The notes under the pieces are model-generated. The model was not told where the DNA came from. It saw only the letters and a list, made by a program, of their open reading frames with translations, and did no database searches. A stretch of DNA of 64,000 nucleotides, taken from positions 496,001-560,000 of the forward strand of contig JABFGF010000003.1 of the NCBI GenBank assembly GCA_013112635.1, given 5' to 3'. The DNA comes from Calditrichota bacterium. GTDB lineage: Bacteria; Calditrichota; Calditrichia; Calditrichales; J004. Positions 28,072 through 37,298 of this stretch are shown here, in pieces. The position numbers were made by a program, and so were the translations under genes. Numbering within the stretch: the first letter of the stretch is position 1; every line of letters begins with the position of its first letter.

Positions 28072-29436
28072 TTAAATTACTTCAATCGTCAATACTTTTG
28101 GCTCAACGGTTTCCTTTTTTAGCAAAGCGGGCCAATATGCAATTACTTCGCGAACTTTAGGCCGCCCGCCACCAAATCCTGTAACAGTTGGAGGCCCGGT
28201 TAAAACCAATGGAATCACTTCCCTGGAAAATTTATTCATATCCCGGAAGCTATGCCCGCGAACTCCAATGTGTAAAACAACTTCGTTTGGATCATTAACC
28301 GGTGGAGCTGTGTCACCGCCACAGGCATTATAGCCAAGATATTCTGTGTATATATCATCAAACTTTAATCCGAGATATTCTAATCGTTTGCGTATAATTT
28401 CATCCGCTTTTTTGGCTTTTTGCAAAGCATCCGGCCAGGTATAGGTTAATTGTCCAATACTTGTATATCCATCAAAATAAGAAATAGAGACCTTGTAAAA
28501 AGGTGTATCGGGAAAACCTTTTATGCCAAAAACTTTTACCCGGTTTGGTGCTTCCTGTTTTAGCTGGATTGAGGTAAAGTCGGCTACGCAATCGGGAGTA
28601 ATATAATCGGCCGGATTTCCTAATTCATACAGAAGCTGTTCTTTTATGGTTTGTTCGCTAACCAATCCGCCAAGCGATTCGTGTTTTGTTACTATAAGAT
28701 GGCCATCAGGATACGCCTCAACAATTGGAAAACCGATTCGCTCCATGTTGGGGACATCTTTCCAACCGGCAAAAAAGTTACCACCGCTGCCCTGGGCGCC
28801 GCATTCGTTTATATGGCCGCCAATTACGCCGGTTGCCAGTTTGTCCCAATCATCCCATTCCCAGCCAAATTCATGCACCATTGGCGCAAGGCTAATTCCT
28901 GTATCGGTAACGCGGCCTGTAACAATTACCTGCGCTCCCTGCTCCAAAGCTTCCACTACGGGGCGTGCACCAAAATAAACATTTGCGCTGGAAACCTGTT
29001 TGCGAACCGTACTAAGATCATCACCTGTTTCCATATTTTTCATGTCATTTCCGGATGAGATCATGGAGTCCAGTTGATTTAAAATGTCGTCTCCATAAAC
29101 CGCGGCGATTTTTAAACCTGTAAAACCCATTTTCTCAGCTATTTCACGGATTGCCAGCATACAGCCTACAGGATTTACACCACCGGCATTCGTTATCAGT
29201 GTTACATTCTTTTCTACCAGCAATGGCAGGAGTGTATTCATCAGTGGTACAAAATCTTTTGCATATCCCAGGCTTGGATCGCGCATTTTTTGTTTTTGCA
29301 TTATGGACATGGTCACTTCAGCCAGATAATCCATAACAAGATAATCAATATCACCTTCACGGACCTGGTCAATCGGCGCATCAAATCTGTCACCCCAGTA
29401 ACCCTGGCCACTGGCTATACGGATAAATTTTTTCAT
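28072..29436 (-). CDS. AtuA-like acyclic terpene utilization family protein (DUF1446)
   Basis: 454 residues, starting MKKFIRIASGQGYWGDR, the usual opening of the family, and carrying YLVMDYLAEVTMSI, LITNAGGVNP, ARPVVEALEQGAQVIVTGR and GFGGGRPKVREVIA-type segments. It is the large part of the AtuA pair; the small part lies downstream. The divergent neighbour is an SDR. In acyl-CoA or terpenoid breakdown clusters these genes often sit with dehydrogenases and carboxylases; no carboxylase is present here, so the pathway cannot be named. Confidence 0.9.
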   Translation of the reverse strand: MKKFIRIASGQGYWGDRFDAPIDQVREGDIDYLVMDYLAEVTMSIMQKQKMRDPSLGYAKDFVPLMNTLLPLLVEKNVTLITNAGGVNPVGCMLAIREIAEKMGFTGLKIAAVYGDDILNQLDSMISSGNDMKNMETGDDLSTVRKQVSSANVYFGARPVVEALEQGAQVIVTGRVTDTGISLAPMVHEFGWEWDDWDKLATGVIGGHINECGAQGSGGNFFAGWKDVPNMERIGFPIVEAYPDGHLIVTKHESLGGLVSEQTIKEQLLYELGNPADYITPDCVADFTSIQLKQEAPNRVKVFGIKGFPDTPFYKVSISYFDGYTSIGQLTYTWPDALQKAKKADEIIRKRLEYLGLKFDDIYTEYLGYNACGGDTAPPVNDPNEVVLHIGVRGHSFRDMNKFSREVIPLVLTGPPTVTGFGGGRPKVREVIAYWPALLKKETVEPKVLTIEVI

Positions 29437-29619
29437 CTAAACTCCGGCTATCTCATTTGTTTGAATTTGCTTTTCTTGTTCAACCTTAAAGTTGATTGAT
29501 AAAAGTACAAAATCTATTTTACACTTAAAAGCGAATAAACTTTGCTTCTTGCAGATAAATTGATATATCGGGCCGGATTAATATTTTCTTATAATTGATT
29601 ATAAAATAAAAGAGGATTT

Positions 29620-30408
29620 ATGGATTTAGAAATTAATAACAAAGTGGCGGTTGTATTTGCGGCAAGTAAAGGTTTGGGAAAAGCTGCGGCATTATCCCTG
29701 GCCAATGAAGGCTGTAAAGTGGCGATCTGTTCACGAGATGCAGATAAAATAAAGCAGGCAGCAAAAGATATCTCGGGAATTTCCGGGACCGACGTTTATA
29801 GCGAGGCAGTGGATGTTGAGAATAAAATACAAATTGATTCATTTATCGAAAACGTTGCCCAAAAGTGGGGCACAATCGATATTTTGGTTAATAATGCCGG
29901 CGGACCACCTGTTGCATCTTTCGAGCAATCTCAGGATGATGAATGGCAAAAATGGTATAATATTACTTTTATGAGTGTGGTGCGCGCTATAAAAGCAGCT
30001 TTGCCATATCTTAAGCAAAACAATTGGGGACGTATCATTAATATCACCTCATCTTCAGTAAAATCACCTATCGAAAACCTGGTTTATTCAAATTCGATTC
30101 GTTTGGCGGTTGTTGGGTTAGCTAAAACCCTTTCTTTGGATTTGGGACGTTTTGGGATAACTGTTCACAATGTTGCACCAGGTTATCACCTAACCGATGG
30201 ACTGGAACGGATTATTGATAACAAAGTTGAACATGGCCAAAAACGTGAAGATGTTTTAAAAAGCTGGAGTGAAAATATTCCTCTTGGAAAAATTGGAGAA
30301 CCACAGGATCTTGCTTCACTAGTGGCATTTTTGGCATCGGGTAAAGCAGGTTATATGTCCGGAACAACAATCCAGGTGGATGGTGGGTTGTATCCCGGAA
30401 CGCTTTAG
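29620..30408 (+). CDS. SDR family oxidoreductase, atypical active site
   Basis: 262-residue Rossmann enzyme with an N-terminal cofactor loop AASKGLGKAAAL (TGxxxGxG class, first residues changed), LVNNAGGPP and the strand IINITSSSVKSPIENL. The usual YxxxK is not present: the position reads VYSNSIRL, with Tyr followed five residues later by Arg. This fits the SDR clade usually written LVLSN..R, often labelled 3-oxoacyl-ACP reductase without proof. It is divergent from the AtuA-like gene with 183 bases between, so they may share a control region. Confidence 0.85.
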   Translation: MDLEINNKVAVVFAASKGLGKAAALSLANEGCKVAICSRDADKIKQAAKDISGISGTDVYSEAVDVENKIQIDSFIENVAQKWGTIDILVNNAGGPPVASFEQSQDDEWQKWYNITFMSVVRAIKAALPYLKQNNWGRIINITSSSVKSPIENLVYSNSIRLAVVGLAKTLSLDLGRFGITVHNVAPGYHLTDGLERIIDNKVEHGQKREDVLKSWSENIPLGKIGEPQDLASLVAFLASGKAGYMSGTTIQVDGGLYPGTL

Positions 30409-30422
30409 ATTTATGATTTTAA

Positions 30423-30462
30423 GACTGAAGGATTGAAGGATTGAAAGATTGAAAGATTGATA
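30423..30462 (+). repeat. 8-bp tandem repeat, five GATTGAAR units
   Basis: Units at 30423, 30431, 30439, 30447 and 30455 read GACTGAAG, GATTGAAG, GATTGAAA, GATTGAAA and GATTGATA. The array fills the gap between the SDR and the DUF2277 gene and is of a type prone to slippage. Confidence 0.75.
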
Positions 30463-30477
30463 AACTGGGGAAATTTT

Positions 30478-30684
30478 ATGTGCAGAAATATTAAAAAACT
30501 TCGCTATGAGGACCGCGAACCATCAGACCAGGAATTGCAAGATGCGGCTTTGCAATTTGTTCGCAAAATTAGCGGCTATAGAAAACCATCAAAAAAAAAT
30601 GAAGAAGCTTTCGATAAGGCTGTTTTGAAAATAGCCGGGATTTCCAGAAAATTATTTAAAGATCTTGAATATAAAACTGTTTGA
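30478..30684 (+). CDS. DUF2277 small protein
   Basis: 68 residues. I start at the ATG at 30478 (behind GGGG) because DUF2277 proteins begin MCRNIK; an earlier TTG/ATT-type start would add seven residues. It carries ALQFVRKISGYRKPSKKNEE, the family hallmark. Unknown function. It ends four bases before the stop of the convergent MutS-like gene. Confidence 0.9.
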   Translation: MCRNIKKLRYEDREPSDQELQDAALQFVRKISGYRKPSKKNEEAFDKAVLKIAGISRKLFKDLEYKTV

Positions 30685-30688
30685 GGGC

Positions 30689-32500
30689 TTATTTTTTATT
30701 TACCGGTAAACCTTCCAATTCCATTATTTTCAAGGCATTGGTTGTTGGCGATGGGCCGCTTCTTAGCTTATAATCAAAAACCATTTTACCTGATTTAATA
30801 TCTTCACGGAAATGGAAATTTTTAAGATATGAAATATCTTCTTCAAGTTTAACTAGCTCCAAATCATGCGTTGAAACAAGACCAATTCCGTTTTTTGCTG
30901 CCAATTCTTTTATATAAGAAAGACTGCCAATCAAACGCTCCTTATTATTTGTGCCCTTAAATATTTCATCTATCAGAAATAAGACAGGAAAATCTTTGCT
31001 TGTTTCAAGGTTCTCCAAAATCTCTTTTAGACGTCTAACTTCAGCATAAAAATAAGAGAGCCCTTCAGATAGCGAATCATTTATCCTGATACAGGAATGA
31101 AGTTTAAAAATTTGTGTATTTAATTGATTCGCGCAAACTGGCGCCCCGGCATAGGCCAATGTCAGGTTGAGACCAATCGTCCTCAAAAAAGTACTTTTCC
31201 CAGACATATTGGAACCGGTAATGATATTTACCTGGTTGTCTTTTTCAATGGAAAAATCGTTTAGTTTTCTACTTTCCCTGTTAATTAATGGATGCCCCAT
31301 ATTCTCCGAATTAAAATATGCGGAGCTTGCAGCCTGGCTTATTTGTGGAAAATTATATTGGGGATTTAACCAGGAAAATTGCGCCAATGAAGAAAGCGCA
31401 TCAATATTATACCAGCCTTCAAACCAACCTGGTGCGCGGTCTTTTATGGAAGCTGTAATTTTTTTTAAGCGAAAGGCAACAATGTAATCCCAGGGAACAG
31501 CAATATTTAAAATAATGGCCATAACCGGATTCATCCTCAAACCGATTGCAGCAATATAGCGGTTCAACTGTTTGAATATTTTTGAAGGTTTATGCCCGTT
31601 TTGCTGAAATGGTTTAAACAATGTTTTTAATGATTCTTTTTTCGACAATGAAAAATTTTCAAGATAAAGAAAAGTTTTGGAGGCGGTCCTAAAATCATCA
31701 GCAAGCTCAAAGGTATTGACAAAGAAACTGTTTAAAGAGAGCTGGTTCCATAAATGCAGGATTACATAAAGTGTGAATGAAAAATACCAATATGGAGCGA
31801 TTTGTTCGAATTGGTGCAGAAGGTATAAAGTGATATTAATTGCAGCCAAACCAATAAGCGTCTTTGCAATCCAGGGAGCTGTTTTTAGCTGGATTTTATG
31901 TAACCAGTCGGTAAGCTTTTTTGTATCGGATTTTACGAAAGACTCACTGCGGCCAAAAACCAATAATTTATTTCGGAATGATGTTAGAGAAATTAATTCT
32001 TTAACTTGTCCTTGACGGATCGTGATGGTTTTAGAATCTAACTGCGGTTTCAAAAACCAGTCATGAATAATCTTGCTACTTTGTAATGATACAGTTTGAT
32101 CAATTAACCGGATTAATGAAAATGGTCCGAAAACATCTAAATCAAATCCAAAAGGATGATCAACTTTTTGTTCTGATTTTATTTCCGGGAGTTTACCCCA
32201 GTTCAGATTTAAGCGATTTAGATGCTGATCATAGATTGAAATCATTTTGGCAAATTTTTGAATCGATCTTTTAAGACGTGAATGGAAGAAAGTCAAAGCA
32301 CCAAACCCAAATAAAACAATCGCCATTGATATTGCAGCAAGAATCTCACTTTTTTGATAAATAGCAATCACGGCAACAACTATGGCCAATATTATGGATG
32401 CCAATCGGGTCCACGAATATGTTTGGCTAGTTTGTTGAAACTTTTTTTCAAGGTTCGACAGCCGATCAATTTGACGTTTTAAAAGCTTTTCTATTTCCAT
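30689..32500 (-). CDS. Membrane-associated MutS-family ATPase
   Basis: 603 residues, without the MutS mismatch-recognition domain. Two membrane segments at about 29-75 and a further pair at about 212-255 precede a helical lever-like part. The C-terminal MutS ATPase has Walker A TGSNMSGKSTFLRTIG (about 425-440), Walker B LFLIDEIFKGTNNKER and the His-loop STHDLEL. Such proteins are common in Bacteroidota-type genomes and are annotated as 'DNA mismatch repair MutS', but the membrane anchor and missing DNA-clamp domains make a mismatch-repair role doubtful. Divergent from the DUF2582 gene. Confidence 0.87.
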   Translation of the reverse strand: MEIEKLLKRQIDRLSNLEKKFQQTSQTYSWTRLASIILAIVVAVIAIYQKSEILAAISMAIVLFGFGALTFFHSRLKRSIQKFAKMISIYDQHLNRLNLNWGKLPEIKSEQKVDHPFGFDLDVFGPFSLIRLIDQTVSLQSSKIIHDWFLKPQLDSKTITIRQGQVKELISLTSFRNKLLVFGRSESFVKSDTKKLTDWLHKIQLKTAPWIAKTLIGLAAINITLYLLHQFEQIAPYWYFSFTLYVILHLWNQLSLNSFFVNTFELADDFRTASKTFLYLENFSLSKKESLKTLFKPFQQNGHKPSKIFKQLNRYIAAIGLRMNPVMAIILNIAVPWDYIVAFRLKKITASIKDRAPGWFEGWYNIDALSSLAQFSWLNPQYNFPQISQAASSAYFNSENMGHPLINRESRKLNDFSIEKDNQVNIITGSNMSGKSTFLRTIGLNLTLAYAGAPVCANQLNTQIFKLHSCIRINDSLSEGLSYFYAEVRRLKEILENLETSKDFPVLFLIDEIFKGTNNKERLIGSLSYIKELAAKNGIGLVSTHDLELVKLEEDISYLKNFHFREDIKSGKMVFDYKLRSGPSPTTNALKIMELEGLPVNKK

Positions 32501-32670
32501 TAAAATCTCATTTATGTGTAATAAGTATTAGATTTATGCAAAAAGCTTAATGTACAATTTTTTGTAATATCTTTGGCATAAGAATTTTGCAAAACTTTAA
32601 TTTGATTTTTTTTCAAATTTCATTATTTTCGCCGCTTGTTCGAGGTATAAATTAAAACAAAAGGATTAAA

Positions 32671-32868
32671 ATGAGCAATAATATTGGTGAAACAGCCGGT
32701 AAGGTTTGGGATCAATTAAATTCTAATGGGCCAATGACGGTGGCAAAACTTAAAACGGCCCTAAAGGCGGATGTTTTTACATTGAATGCAGCCATTGGCT
32801 GGTTAGCCAGGGAAGACAAAATTGAACTTGGAAAAGTTCGTAATTCTGTGACTGTTACCTTAAAATAA
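32671..32868 (+). CDS. Small winged-helix protein (DUF2582)
   Basis: 65 residues with the pattern GKVWDQLNSNGPMTVAKL, TLNAAIGWLAREDKI, which is a winged helix-turn-helix of the DUF2582 type. It starts at an ATG with AGGA seven bases upstream. A single-gene unit, closed by a terminator. Presumed DNA-binding; target unknown. Confidence 0.85.
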   Translation: MSNNIGETAGKVWDQLNSNGPMTVAKLKTALKADVFTLNAAIGWLAREDKIELGKVRNSVTVTLK

Positions 32869-32880
32869 TTACTCCTTAGA

Positions 32881-32910
32881 AAGCCCTGTTTTTATATGCA
32901 GGGCTTTTGC
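32881..32910 (+). terminator. Intrinsic terminator after the DUF2582 gene
   Basis: 8-bp stem AAGCCCTG (32881-32888) with CAGGGCTT (32899-32906), a 10-base loop and a short T-run. Confidence 0.8.
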
Positions 32911-32986
32911 TTCAATCCCCAAATTTCTTGACTTTATAACCTACCAGCTCTACATTCTTTTATCCCATAAACCCACGGATAATCCA

Positions 32987-34276
32987 ATGAAATATTTCTT
33001 TTTTATAATATTTTTTTTAACAAGTTCGCTTGCTCTGGCTGGTGAAACAGTTCATAGAATAATTATTAACGGCGTTATTAATCCAATTGCAACGGAATAT
33101 ATCGAGCAATCTATTGAGCGAGCTGAAATAAGCAGTGTACAGCTCTTGATAATTGAATTGGATACACCCGGTGGACTAATGGAATCGATGCATAATATTA
33201 TGAAAGCCATTCAAAATGCAAAAGTACCGGTTGCCGTTTTTGTCTCACCTTCAGGTTCAAGGGCAGGTTCAGCAGGAGTTTTTATAACCTATTCAGCACA
33301 TATCGCAGCCATGGCGCCATCTACAAATATTGGCTCAGCTCATCCGGTATTTGGGGGAGGTGAAAATAAAATGGATTCGACCCAAACAGATATTATGATG
33401 GACAAGGTAACCAACGACGCAATCGCAAAAATTAAGGCTGTTGCAGAAAGGCGAGGCAGAAATATTGAATGGGCAGAAAAAGCTGTAAGTGAAAGCGCCA
33501 ATATCACAGCACAAGAAGCCTTGAAAATGAATGTGATTGATTATATTGTCCCATCAGCAGATTCACTTTTGTCAGTAATTGATGGCAAAACAATTGTTTT
33601 GGATAATAGTGAAGAGCGTAAAATGAATACAAAAGGTGCAACAATCATAACATTTGAAATGACCTGGCGACAGCGTCTGTTTGATACACTTATTGATCCT
33701 AATGTCGCTGCAGTCTTAATGATGATTGGCATGGCCGGCATCATGCTGGAATTATATAATCCCGGTTCAATTATTCCTGGTGTCGCAGGAAGCATTTCTC
33801 TGATTATAGCCTGGTATGCGATGGATGTTCTGCCTCTAAACTACGCTGGTTTGTTTTTAATTGTTGTCTCACTAATAATGTTTTTGCTGGAAATAAAAGT
33901 GCCCAGTTATGGTATTCTCACAATTGGAGGTGTTGTGTCCTTGTCCATTGGCCTTATTATGTTAATTGACTCACCCATCCCTGAACTTCAGGTTTCCTGG
34001 CAGGTAATTGTTGGCATTGTTGTAATGACGACTCTGTTTTTTGTTTTTGCCCTTGGCTTTGCCATAAAAGCACAGCAATCTAAACCAACAACTGGTTCTG
34101 AAGGATTGGTTGGTGAAACGGGTGTAGTATTGAAAAATCTAAGTCCGTCAGGAACCGTTCAGATACACGGTGAAATTTGGAAAGCTCATTCTGATACGAC
34201 TATAAAAAAAGGAAGCGATGTAGAAGTTGTTGAATATGATGGAAAAAATCTAACGATTAAGGTTAAGCAAGTCTGA
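32987..34276 (+). CDS. NfeD-family membrane serine protease-like protein
   Basis: 429 residues: signal peptide to about residue 18, a ClpP/SppA-like protease domain with LDTPGGL and the nucleophile Ser95 in SRAGSAG, then about five membrane helices (about 235-355) and a C-terminal OB-type domain (about 360-429). This is the long NfeD form. It is followed by a slipin gene 151 bases on, the well-known NfeD/stomatin pair in which the protease may cut the C-terminus of the partner. Confidence 0.93.
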   Translation: MKYFFFIIFFLTSSLALAGETVHRIIINGVINPIATEYIEQSIERAEISSVQLLIIELDTPGGLMESMHNIMKAIQNAKVPVAVFVSPSGSRAGSAGVFITYSAHIAAMAPSTNIGSAHPVFGGGENKMDSTQTDIMMDKVTNDAIAKIKAVAERRGRNIEWAEKAVSESANITAQEALKMNVIDYIVPSADSLLSVIDGKTIVLDNSEERKMNTKGATIITFEMTWRQRLFDTLIDPNVAAVLMMIGMAGIMLELYNPGSIIPGVAGSISLIIAWYAMDVLPLNYAGLFLIVVSLIMFLLEIKVPSYGILTIGGVVSLSIGLIMLIDSPIPELQVSWQVIVGIVVMTTLFFVFALGFAIKAQQSKPTTGSEGLVGETGVVLKNLSPSGTVQIHGEIWKAHSDTTIKKGSDVEVVEYDGKNLTIKVKQV

Positions 34277-34427
34277 TAAAACGAATTACTGAATTGGTGA
34301 ATTATTGATTAGGTATTTCCTCCCAATTATTCATCTGTTCATAAATTTAAGCGAGCTGAAATATAGCTAAATCGAATTCATTTTTCAGATGAGTGATTAA
34401 AAAGAATAAATACTTAGGGAGGTTTGT

Positions 34428-35186
34428 ATGCAGTTTTATGTAGCGATTGTTATTTTTCTGGTACTTTTAATCGCCAGTGCAGTCAGGATTTTAAAAGAGT
34501 ACGAACGGGGCGTAATCTTCCGGTTAGGCCGTATTATCGATTCAAAAGGACCCGGAATAATATTTTTGATTCCACTGATTGATAAGATGGTAAAAGTGAG
34601 TTTGCGGACAATTGTAATGGATGTGCCACCGCAAGATGTTATTACCAAGGATAATGTTTCTATTCAAATTAATGCAGTACTTTATTTCCGCGTTGTAAAT
34701 CCAACAAAGTCGGTTATCGAAGTTGAAAATTTTCTCTTTGCCACATCTCAGCTTGCCCAAACAACTTTGAGAAGTATTGCCGGTCAGGCGGAGCTTGACG
34801 AATTGCTGATGGACAGGGATCGTATTAATCAGGAATTGCAGAAAATAATTGATACACATTCCGATCCATGGGGTATAAAAGTTTCGCTTGTGGAAATTAA
34901 GCATATAGATTTACCGGAAGAGATGAAACGAGCGATGGCCAAGCAGGCTGAAGCAGAACGTGAACGCCGTGCAAAAGTTATTGCAGCGGAAGGTGAATTC
35001 CAGGCAGCCGGAAAGTTGACAGATGCGGCTAAAAAAATTGATGAATCTCCATCAGCGCTTCAGTTACGCTTTTTGCAGACTTTGGTCGAAGTCGGCGCCG
35101 AAAAAAATACAACAACTATATTCCCATTACCTTTGGAGTTATTCGCACCATTTATGGACAAGATAAGGAATATAGCCAATAAGTAA
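34428..35186 (+). CDS. Slipin (SPFH/Band 7 membrane scaffold)
   Basis: 252 residues with one N-terminal membrane helix (3-20), [10 protein letters not shown], the Band 7 core [17 protein letters not shown] (with I for the first V), and the helical end rich in [20 protein letters not shown]. Forms oligomeric membrane microdomain scaffolds. Ribosome site GGGAGG, eight bases upstream. The partner NfeD gene is just before it; a strong terminator follows. Confidence 0.95.
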   Translation: MQFYVAIVIFLVLLIASAVRILKEYERGVIFRLGRIIDSKGPGIIFLIPLIDKMVKVSLRTIVMDVPPQDVITKDNVSIQINAVLYFRVVNPTKSVIEVENFLFATSQLAQTTLRSIAGQAELDELLMDRDRINQELQKIIDTHSDPWGIKVSLVEIKHIDLPEEMKRAMAKQAEAERERRAKVIAAEGEFQAAGKLTDAAKKIDESPSALQLRFLQTLVEVGAEKNTTTIFPLPLELFAPFMDKIRNIANK

Positions 35187-35210
35187 GTTTGTCTTAAATG
35201 TAAATTTTAA

Positions 35211-35248
35211 AACCTTATGAAGACTTGGAACCTTCGTAAGGTTTTTTT
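35211..35248 (+). terminator. Intrinsic terminator after slipin gene
   Basis: 12-bp stem with one G-U pair (35211-35222 with 35232-35243), a 9-base loop and seven T's. Confidence 0.88.
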
Positions 35249-35281
35249 ATTTTCGGTAATACAAAAATTAAACGGATAGTT

Positions 35282-36145
35282 ATGAAATCAAAAATTCTAT
35301 TACTTTTACTTGTTCTAATACTTTCATCTTGCAGCCTGAATCGTTTTGTCGTTGGCCAAATGTCGCCTGTTTTTAAGGTTAGCGCTGATGCATTGTACGA
35401 GGAAACAGATCTGAAATTGGCAGAGCAGGCAATTGCAGCTAATTTAAAACTATTAGAAGGCTTGCTGAAAAATGATCCTGAAAATGAAGAGTTGCTTTTA
35501 TTATTGGCTCAGGGTTATGCTGGTTATGCGTTGGGTTTTGTGGAAGATGATGATCCTGAAAGGGCAAAGCTGTTTTATGATCGTGCCTTTTTATTTGGCG
35601 TTCGGGCATTGCTGAATGAAAATATTCAAAGTTGGAAATGGTCTGCCAAAAACCGTGAATTATTGGAAGGGAAAATCCGGAATAGTGGAAAATCGGATGT
35701 TGCCGCTATGTTCTGGACTAATTTTTCACTGGCAGGAAAACTAAATCTTTCACTGGCAGATCCAGCTGCATTGATCCATTTACCTTTAATAGAAAAAATG
35801 ATTGCCAAAACTGAGCAGTTTGATCCCAAATTCTTTCACGGAGCTGTCTATCTTATGAAAGGATCTATTGCGGGAATGAGGCCAAAAATGCTCGGTGGTA
35901 ATCCTGAAGTTGCTTTGCAAAACTTTGACAAAAGTATAAAGCTCACAGAAGGTAAGTTTTTATTAAGTTATATTTATAAATCACGCTTTTATGCGGCCAA
36001 AACGCTGGATGAAGATCTATTTGATGACCTAATTCAAAAGATTGAAAATTTCGACTTGGGAACCAATCCTGAGATTGCCCTGTTCAATCAAATCGCGAAG
36101 AAGAAGGCTAAACTATTAAAGGAACAGAAAGAAGATATGTTCTAA
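35282..36145 (+). CDS. TatT-type TRAP transporter-associated lipoprotein
   Basis: 287 residues; lipobox LSSCS puts the mature protein in the envelope. It is made of TPR-like helices and shows VVGQMSPVF, LLLAQGYAGYALGFVEDD and ERAKLFYDRA, which are features I know from TatT (TP0956) of Treponema, a trimeric TPR protein that docks the solute-binding protein. The next gene is that binding protein. Family call good. Confidence 0.87.
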   Translation: MKSKILLLLLVLILSSCSLNRFVVGQMSPVFKVSADALYEETDLKLAEQAIAANLKLLEGLLKNDPENEELLLLLAQGYAGYALGFVEDDDPERAKLFYDRAFLFGVRALLNENIQSWKWSAKNRELLEGKIRNSGKSDVAAMFWTNFSLAGKLNLSLADPAALIHLPLIEKMIAKTEQFDPKFFHGAVYLMKGSIAGMRPKMLGGNPEVALQNFDKSIKLTEGKFLLSYIYKSRFYAAKTLDEDLFDDLIQKIENFDLGTNPEIALFNQIAKKKAKLLKEQKEDMF

Positions 36146-36161
36146 TACTAAAGCCCTTAAT

Positions 36162-36200
36162 TGTCATTCTGAACCGCATTTTGGTGAAGAATCCTATCTG
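36162..36200 (+). repeat. Half copy of the TGTCATTCTGA interspersed repeat
   Basis: TGTCATTCTGAACCGC...GTGAAGAATCC, left arm only, in the gap between tatT-like and dctP genes. Related copies at 39841 and 41813 have both arms. Confidence 0.6.
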
Positions 36201-36265
36201 TGAGAGTCTTGAAAACAAAGGGCTTGCAGGTAAGCTTTTATCAAAAAAAATATTTAGGAGAAATA

Positions 36266-37264
36266 ATGAATCGCAAAATATTCCAACTAATGTTAATCCT
36301 GCTAATTGCAGTGAGTACTGCTTTTGCACAAAAAAAAGTTAAAATAAAATTTGCTACACTTGCACCTGAAGGAACGACCTGGATGAACGTCATGAACGAA
36401 TTCAGTGAGTCAGTTAAAGAGAAATCCAATGGCACAATTAGTTTTAGGTTTTATGCAGGCGGTACGCAGGGAGACGAGAAAGATGTAATCCGTAAAATGA
36501 GAATAGGCCAGGTACATAGCGGCGGATTTACCGGCGTTGGTATGGGTACAATCTTGCCTGAAGTACGCATTTTAGACACACCTTTTTTATATAAAACCAA
36601 AGCAGAGGTAGATTTTATTGCGGATAAATTTTTTGATAGATTTGCCGCGGGTTTTGAGAAAAAAGGTTATGTTTTACTTGGCTGGGCAGAAGTTGGCTGG
36701 GTTTATATTTATACCAATAAACCGGTTAATGCCGAGTCGGAAATGGATGGTGTAAAAATGTGGATGTGGGAAGGTGATCCAATTTCGCGTGCAACATTTG
36801 AAGCATTTAATGTCAGTCCAATTCCCCTTTCCATCACAGATGTTTTGACCAGTTTGCAAACAGGATTAATTGACGGGGTTTATACATCGCCATTGGGTGC
36901 AGTGGCTTTGCAATGGTTTACAAAAGTAAAATATGTTTTGGATATTCCCATGGCCAATTCCAACGGTGCCGTGTTAATTTCTAAAAAAATGTTTAATAAG
37001 CTTTCTCCGGATCAGCAAAAAATCTTAAAGGAAGAGGGCAGAAAATATTTTGGTAAATTGACTCAATTAAGCCGCGAAGACAATTCCAAATCTCAAAAAA
37101 CCATGTATGATTATGGTATGCAAAAAACAACGGTGACCGATCCCAAATTATTGGAAGAGTTTGAAGTATTAGGTAAAAAAGCGCGTCAAAACCTTGTAGG
37201 AGAATTATACGATCAAAAACTACTGGATGATGTTGAGCAGGCTTTGGAAGAGTTTCGTAAATAA
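36266..37264 (+). CDS. TRAP transporter solute-binding protein (DctP family)
   Basis: 333 residues from the ATG at 36266, chosen for the AGGAG six bases upstream and the signal peptide ending AFA-Q; an upstream in-frame start would add 22 residues without a signal. KFATLAPEGTTW, RFYAGGTQGDEKDVIRKMRIG and MDGVKMWMW-type segments mark a DctP-family periplasmic ligand binder. The TatT gene precedes it. The membrane subunits DctQ and DctM do not follow: the next gene is nif3-like, 34 bases later. Confidence 0.93.
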   Translation: MNRKIFQLMLILLIAVSTAFAQKKVKIKFATLAPEGTTWMNVMNEFSESVKEKSNGTISFRFYAGGTQGDEKDVIRKMRIGQVHSGGFTGVGMGTILPEVRILDTPFLYKTKAEVDFIADKFFDRFAAGFEKKGYVLLGWAEVGWVYIYTNKPVNAESEMDGVKMWMWEGDPISRATFEAFNVSPIPLSITDVLTSLQTGLIDGVYTSPLGAVALQWFTKVKYVLDIPMANSNGAVLISKKMFNKLSPDQQKILKEEGRKYFGKLTQLSREDNSKSQKTMYDYGMQKTTVTDPKLLEEFEVLGKKARQNLVGELYDQKLLDDVEQALEEFRK

Positions 37265-37298
37265 TAGAAAGTCAATACAATCCCATAAAAATAAGAAT

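Noticed and set aside
30423-30462. CRISPR-like repeat
   Set aside because: The units are 8 bp in a tandem row without spacers.
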